Assembly: GCA_002320815.1 (NCBI GenBank)
Contig: DCLA01000111.1
Location: 132,337 to 139,547 of the forward strand
Direction of reading: 5' to 3'
Length of the DNA stretch: 7,211 nt
Source: Myxococcales bacterium UBA1660
GTDB taxonomy: Bacteria; Myxococcota_A; Polyangia; Polyangiales; Houyiibacteriaceae
This document shows, piece after piece, positions 6,020 to 7,211 of this stretch (its first letter is position 1; each line of letters begins with the position of its first letter). The translations under genes and the position numbers were made by a program. The notes under the pieces were generated by a model that ran no database searches, had not been told where the DNA came from, and was given only the letters and a program-made list of their open reading frames with translations.

Positions 6020-7211
6020 TCAGATGGCGCCGGGGAACTGCTGCAGGCAGTCCATGTAGCCCAGGGCCACGAGCTGGCGGCAGACCTCTTCGTTCATCTC
6101 GCCGGCCTCTTGCGCGTGGCGCACGGCCTCACCGCCGCCCTGGAGCCAGCGGGTGCGATCGCTGGCGCCGAGCTGCTGCCCGCTCATGACGCGCAGGTAG
6201 CGCATGGCGATCGGGTTGTCGCGGCCGTTCAGCTCGTTGCGCTCGCCGGGGTCGGCCTCCAGGTCGAAGAGCACGTAGGTCAAGCTGGAGCGCAGGATCA
6301 GCTTCCAGTCGCCACCGCGGATCACCCGGCGGTTCTCCTGGAAGTCGCTGAAGGCCACGTAGGGTCCGGGCGGCGGCGCGCCGCGGAGGAAGCCCATCAG
6401 GCTCCGGCCCTCGTAGCTGTCGGGGACGTCCACGCCGGTCGCCTCGAGGATCGTCGGGCCCACGTCCATGGTGCTGACCACCTGGGGCACCCGGCTGCCG
6501 GGCTGGGTCACCCCGGGCCATCGCACGATGAGCGGCACCTGGATGAGCTCCTGGAAGATCGAGTGGCCGTGGCCCCAGCTCCCGTGGTCGTCGAACTCCT
6601 CGCCGTGGTCGCTGGTGATCACGAAGATGGTGTTCTCGGTGAGCCCCATCTCGTCCATCTTCTCCATGAAGTGGGCGAGCTGCGCGTCGTGGTAGCTGAC
6701 CTCGCCGTCGTAGAGCGCCTCGAGACGTCGACGGTCGCTGGCGTCGAAGGTCACCTGCGGCGGGTTCTTCTTGGCGTCCTCGAGCAGGAGGTGCGTGCGG
6801 CGGTTCTGGACCTGACCGGTGTAGTCGGTGCGCGAGTCGTACTGGTGCAGGTACTCGTCGGGCGGATCGTAGGGCACGTGGGGATCGATCGTCTGGATGT
6901 AGACGAACATCCGGTCGTCGTCGTGGTGCTCCTCCATCCACTCGATGGCCTCACCGAAGACGTTCTCGGCCTCGGTGCTCTTCTGCTCGCGGATGTAGTT
7001 GGTGTAGTGGTTCCACCCCTGGTCGAAGCCGAAGGCCCGGGAGACGTAGCCGTTGGCGATGAAGCTCGCGGTCTGGAACCCGGCGCCCTGGTAGACCTCG
7101 CCGAGGGTGTCCAGGGTCTGGGGCAGGCGCGAGGCGTCGTTCTTGGCGCCGTGGGTGGCCGGGAAGGTGCTGGTGAGGATCGAGGCCACCGAGGGCTTGG
7201 TCCAGTTCTCC
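6020..7211 (-). CDS. Sulfatase-like hydrolase/transferase (alkaline phosphatase superfamily), 5' end cut off by the window
   Basis: 396 residues plus the stop are visible; the frame stays open to the right edge, so the N-terminus, with the first metal-binding Asp and any signal sequence, is missing. The fragment opens with NWTKPSVASILTS, the nucleophile block of the family. The position that is Cys or Ser in formylglycine sulfatases (C/S-x-P-S-x-R) is Thr (codon 7199-7201), and the Arg is Ala. Further blocks are GFDQGWN, DPHVPYDPP, the metal-binding TSDHGEEF (DHG at 6602-6610), GHGHS (6560-6574), VPLIVRWPG and a C-terminal part with DWKLI, LFDLEADPGE and LGYM. The metal-site residues in the visible part are intact. 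It probably hydrolyses or transfers a phosphate or sulfate ester at the cell envelope; substrate and location cannot be read here. An internal GTG at 7187-7189 is not the start because it falls within the nucleophile block. Confidence 0.88.
   Translation of the reverse strand, partial: ENWTKPSVASILTSTFPATHGAKNDASRLPQTLDTLGEVYQGAGFQTASFIANGYVSRAFGFDQGWNHYTNYIREQKSTEAENVFGEAIEWMEEHHDDDRMFVYIQTIDPHVPYDPPDEYLHQYDSRTDYTGQVQNRRTHLLLEDAKKNPPQVTFDASDRRRLEALYDGEVSYHDAQLAHFMEKMDEMGLTENTIFVITSDHGEEFDDHGSWGHGHSIFQELIQVPLIVRWPGVTQPGSRVPQVVSTMDVGPTILEATGVDVPDSYEGRSLMGFLRGAPPPGPYVAFSDFQENRRVIRGGDWKLILRSSLTYVLFDLEADPGERNELNGRDNPIAMRYLRVMSGQQLGASDRTRWLQGGGEAVRHAQEAGEMNEEVCRQLVALGYMDCLQQFPGAI

Noticed and set aside
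4642..7211. The sulfatase-like, peroxidase and YceI genes as one functional operon or defence-type system
   Set aside because: They share a strand, but gaps of 147 and 178 bases, a strong hairpin and unrelated functions argue against a single unit. No defence, toxin-antitoxin or mobile-element gene is present.

Overview
The window is about 7.2 kb of very GC-rich DNA with G/C strongly preferred at third codon positions. Codon use and gene content (an HrpB-type helicase, an oligopeptidase A-like M3 peptidase, a YceI protein, a thiol glutathione peroxidase and a threonine-type sulfatase-like enzyme) suit a Gram-negative, high-GC bacterium. A myxobacterium or other former deltaproteobacterium is my best guess, but this is inference from style, not from a marker gene.

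Layout from left to right. Positions 2-2254 (minus) hold most of an ATP-dependent helicase of the HrpB group; its C-terminal end lies beyond the left edge. Positions 2255-2456 are a divergent intergenic region. Positions 2457-4487 (plus) encode a complete oligopeptidase A (PrlC/OpdA-like, family M3). Positions 4488-4641 separate two convergent genes and hold two strong hairpins, one terminator-like and one repeat-like. Three minus-strand genes follow: a secreted YceI-family protein (4642-5214), a glutathione peroxidase-family thiol peroxidase (5393-5872), and a sulfatase-like alkaline-phosphatase-superfamily enzyme (6020 to beyond the right edge) whose N-terminus is missing.

The genes do not form an obvious pathway. 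The helicase and peptidase are divergently transcribed housekeeping functions (RNA metabolism and turnover of peptides). The peroxidase and YceI protein are co-directional and could share stress-related expression, but a 178-base gap with its own palindromic sequence suggests yceI may have its own promoter. A strong hairpin between the sulfatase-like gene and the peroxidase gene argues against simple read-through. I see no mobile-element gene, CRISPR array, rRNA or tRNA. I found no convincing novel multi-gene system; the points most worth checking are the threonine at the nucleophile position of the sulfatase-like protein, the unusual active-site loop in the peptidase, and the nested palindromes at 4586-4627.
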